Source: an uncultured Collinsella sp. | GTDB taxonomy: Bacteria > Actinomycetota > Coriobacteriia > Coriobacteriales > Coriobacteriaceae | DNA length: 31,871 nt | NCBI GenBank assembly: GCA_902464485.1 | Contig: CABQJJ010000013.1 | Location: 1 to 31,871 of the forward strand | Direction: 5' to 3' | In this document: positions 30,610 through 31,871 of the stretch, piece after piece | Position numbering within the stretch: position 1 is the stretch's first letter | Layout of the letters: the number at the start of each line of letters is the position of its first letter | The notes under the pieces: model-generated | The model's database searches: none | Told to the model about the DNA's origin: nothing | The model's input: only the letters and a program-made list of their open reading frames with translations | Position numbers and translations under genes: made by a program

Positions 30610-31725
30610 ATGAAAATGCTCGACTATGTTCGGCTTGCTCATACGCGTATGGGGGAGAATCTTGAGCATTCATCCGAGCTCGTAAAGCCACTCGTTGATA
30701 TCTTTGCGTCTAAACCGTATCGTGCGGTGCGTATTGTCGCTTCGGGCTCTTCGCGTCACGCTGCCGATTGTGTTCGCGACTACCTGCAGGATGTTCTGTG
30801 CATGCAGGTGTCAGTCGTGACGCCCGAGGCCTTTGTCGACTTTGAGCATACATATCCGCACGATGCGCTGACAATCGCCATCTCGCAAAGTGGGTATTCA
30901 ACCAACACCCTTGCTGCGCTCGATTTTATGCGCTCGCAGGGCATGGACGCGGTCGCGTTGACGTCTAATATTGAGGCCCCCGTAAAGGCGCACGCCGATA
31001 TCGTGCTTGATTACGGTGTGGGCGTTGAATCGGTGGACTTTGTAACCCTGGGCGTCCAAACGCTTGTCGAATATCTGGTTCTCTTTGGCATTTACGGCGG
31101 ACAGGCTCTGGGAACATGTGACCCCGATGAGGTTGTCCAGCGCTTGGACGATCTGGATGAAGCCATTCGGGCAAACGCCGCCATGTGCAAAACGGCCGAG
31201 TCGTATGTTCAAGATCATCTGCTTGAGCTATCGGAACATGTGCCGGCAATGGTTGTCGGCAATGGACCCAATTATGGTGTGGCCGAGGAGGCGGCGCTCA
31301 AGCTGAGCGAGACCATCAAGATTCCAGCGATGCATTACGAGGGCGAGGAGTTTGTTCACGGCCCCGAAATGCAGATAACCCCAGGCTACCTAGTGTTTAT
31401 CGTCGACGATCCGCAGGGGTCGGAGCGTCTTGCGAATATCGCCGATGCGCTATCGAACGTTACGACAAAAACGGTACTGCTCACGGCCCATCCCAGGGGT
31501 AAGGCTCACGAGGTTGCGGTGCCTCAGGTGGCTCCGCTGCTCAGCGCAATTCCCAACCTTGTGTTCTTCCAGACGATTGCGGCAATGATTGCCGAGCGTC
31601 TGAAGTCATGGGACGTACACCCGTATCTCGATGCCGTCTCCAAGCAAATGGAGGTCAAGGCAGAGGGCTACGAAGAGTCAGTCAATGCGCTTAAGGCCAA
31701 AGCGGCTGAGTGTTACGGAATGTAA
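30610..31725 (+). CDS. SIS-domain sugar-phosphate isomerase/deglycase-like protein
   Basis: The ATG at 30610 follows GAGGTGAGGTC and gives 371 residues; the frame is open farther upstream without a site. Two SIS domains are present, about residues 30-165 (VRIVASGSSRHAAD, then IAISQSGYSTNTLAAL) and 200-350 (AMVVGNGPNYGVAEEAALKLSETIKI, HYEGEEFVHGPEM). This is the arrangement of the GlmS isomerase half and of FrlB/Gfr-type fructosamine-6-P deglycases. There is no glutaminase domain, so it does not make glucosamine-6-P from glutamine. With two UTRA regulators upstream and another gene directly after, it probably belongs to a catabolic operon for amino sugars or glycated amino acids. Confidence 0.82.
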   Translation: MKMLDYVRLAHTRMGENLEHSSELVKPLVDIFASKPYRAVRIVASGSSRHAADCVRDYLQDVLCMQVSVVTPEAFVDFEHTYPHDALTIAISQSGYSTNTLAALDFMRSQGMDAVALTSNIEAPVKAHADIVLDYGVGVESVDFVTLGVQTLVEYLVLFGIYGGQALGTCDPDEVVQRLDDLDEAIRANAAMCKTAESYVQDHLLELSEHVPAMVVGNGPNYGVAEEAALKLSETIKIPAMHYEGEEFVHGPEMQITPGYLVFIVDDPQGSERLANIADALSNVTTKTVLLTAHPRGKAHEVAVPQVAPLLSAIPNLVFFQTIAAMIAERLKSWDVHPYLDAVSKQMEVKAEGYEESVNALKAKAAECYGM

Positions 31726-31785
31726 GCGGGCTTTGATACCCGTTGGCATGGGGGATGTGGAGACAACCCCAGAAAGGAGAGACAA

Positions 31786-31871
31786 ATGAAGGAAACCGAG
31801 AAGATCGAGATCATGCATTTCGACCAGGAGGGCTACCTCGAGGACGGCAAGGCGCTCTACGAGACCGGCAA
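31786..31871 (+). CDS. Start of a further gene, cut by the window edge (possible SIS protein)
   Basis: The ATG at 31786 follows a good AGAAAGGAGAG site and is open to the window end: 28 complete codons beginning MKETEKIEIMHFDQEGYLED. An N-terminal 'FDxExYLxxG' pattern like this is seen in SIS-family isomerases and deglycases, which would fit a two-subunit or two-enzyme set as in gfrE/gfrF clusters. This assignment rests on few residues. It is 60 nt after the previous stop and probably in the same operon. Confidence 0.6.
   Translation, partial: MKETEKIEIMHFDQEGYLEDGKALYETG

Overview
The window looks like chromosomal DNA of a gut Coriobacteriia actinobacterium, most likely Collinsella or a close relative. 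The reasons are high GC with strongly C/G-ending codons, a Tat-type sugar-binding lipoprotein with an ABC importer, a phosphoketolase, a CwlM-like protein, and many intergenic hairpins. The genus is an inference from gene content and style; no search was run. There are no rRNA genes, no insertion sequence with a transposase, no phage genes and no recognisable CRISPR array.

Layout. 1-520 is a non-coding leader with a promoter, a 14-codon peptide ORF and a strong terminator in front of a CstA-family transporter (521-2410, +). 2591-4783 (+) encodes a JetD/DUF2220-like TOPRIM protein with a long low-complexity middle; no jetA, jetB or jetC gene lies beside it. About 500 bases of hairpin-rich intergenic DNA follow, containing tRNA-Gln(UUG) (-). 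Next on the minus strand are a CwlM-like peptidoglycan-binding protein, a polyprenyl diphosphate synthase, and a PTS EIICB fused to a Cof-type HAD phosphatase.

9936-21350 is a carbohydrate island. A divergent GntR/UTRA regulator (10161, +) faces the PTS fusion. It is followed by a binding-protein-dependent sugar importer (binding protein, two permeases, ATPase; 11190-15555, +) and then convergent glgP, malQ and galE (-). TTGTTTAAACAA-like palindromes lie at the PTS, GntR, binding-protein and malQ promoters, so one regulator probably controls uptake and breakdown of maltodextrin- or glycogen-type glucans. Between the ATPase gene and glgP is the most unusual feature of the window: five 59-bp units, each a pair of inverted 17-nt repeats around a constant 25-nt core, at an 80-81 bp period (15690-16069).

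21620-25273 holds a Tat-exported PcsB-like coiled-coil/CHAP cell-wall protein, a structured hairpin element, murB, a REP-like 23-bp palindrome, and a LacI-family regulator. 25477-28005 is the xylulose-5-P/fructose-6-P phosphoketolase gene, with two AAAACGTTTT operators 21 bp apart in its promoter region, probably bound by the adjacent LacI protein. After it come two very long perfect hairpins whose loops are near reverse complements of each other but whose stems differ.

28423 to the end holds a small uncharacterised protein, two overlapping GntR/UTRA regulators, a SIS-domain sugar-phosphate isomerase/deglycase-like protein, and the start of another gene that may also be a SIS protein. This looks like the regulatory front of an amino-sugar or fructosamine utilisation operon that continues past the window.
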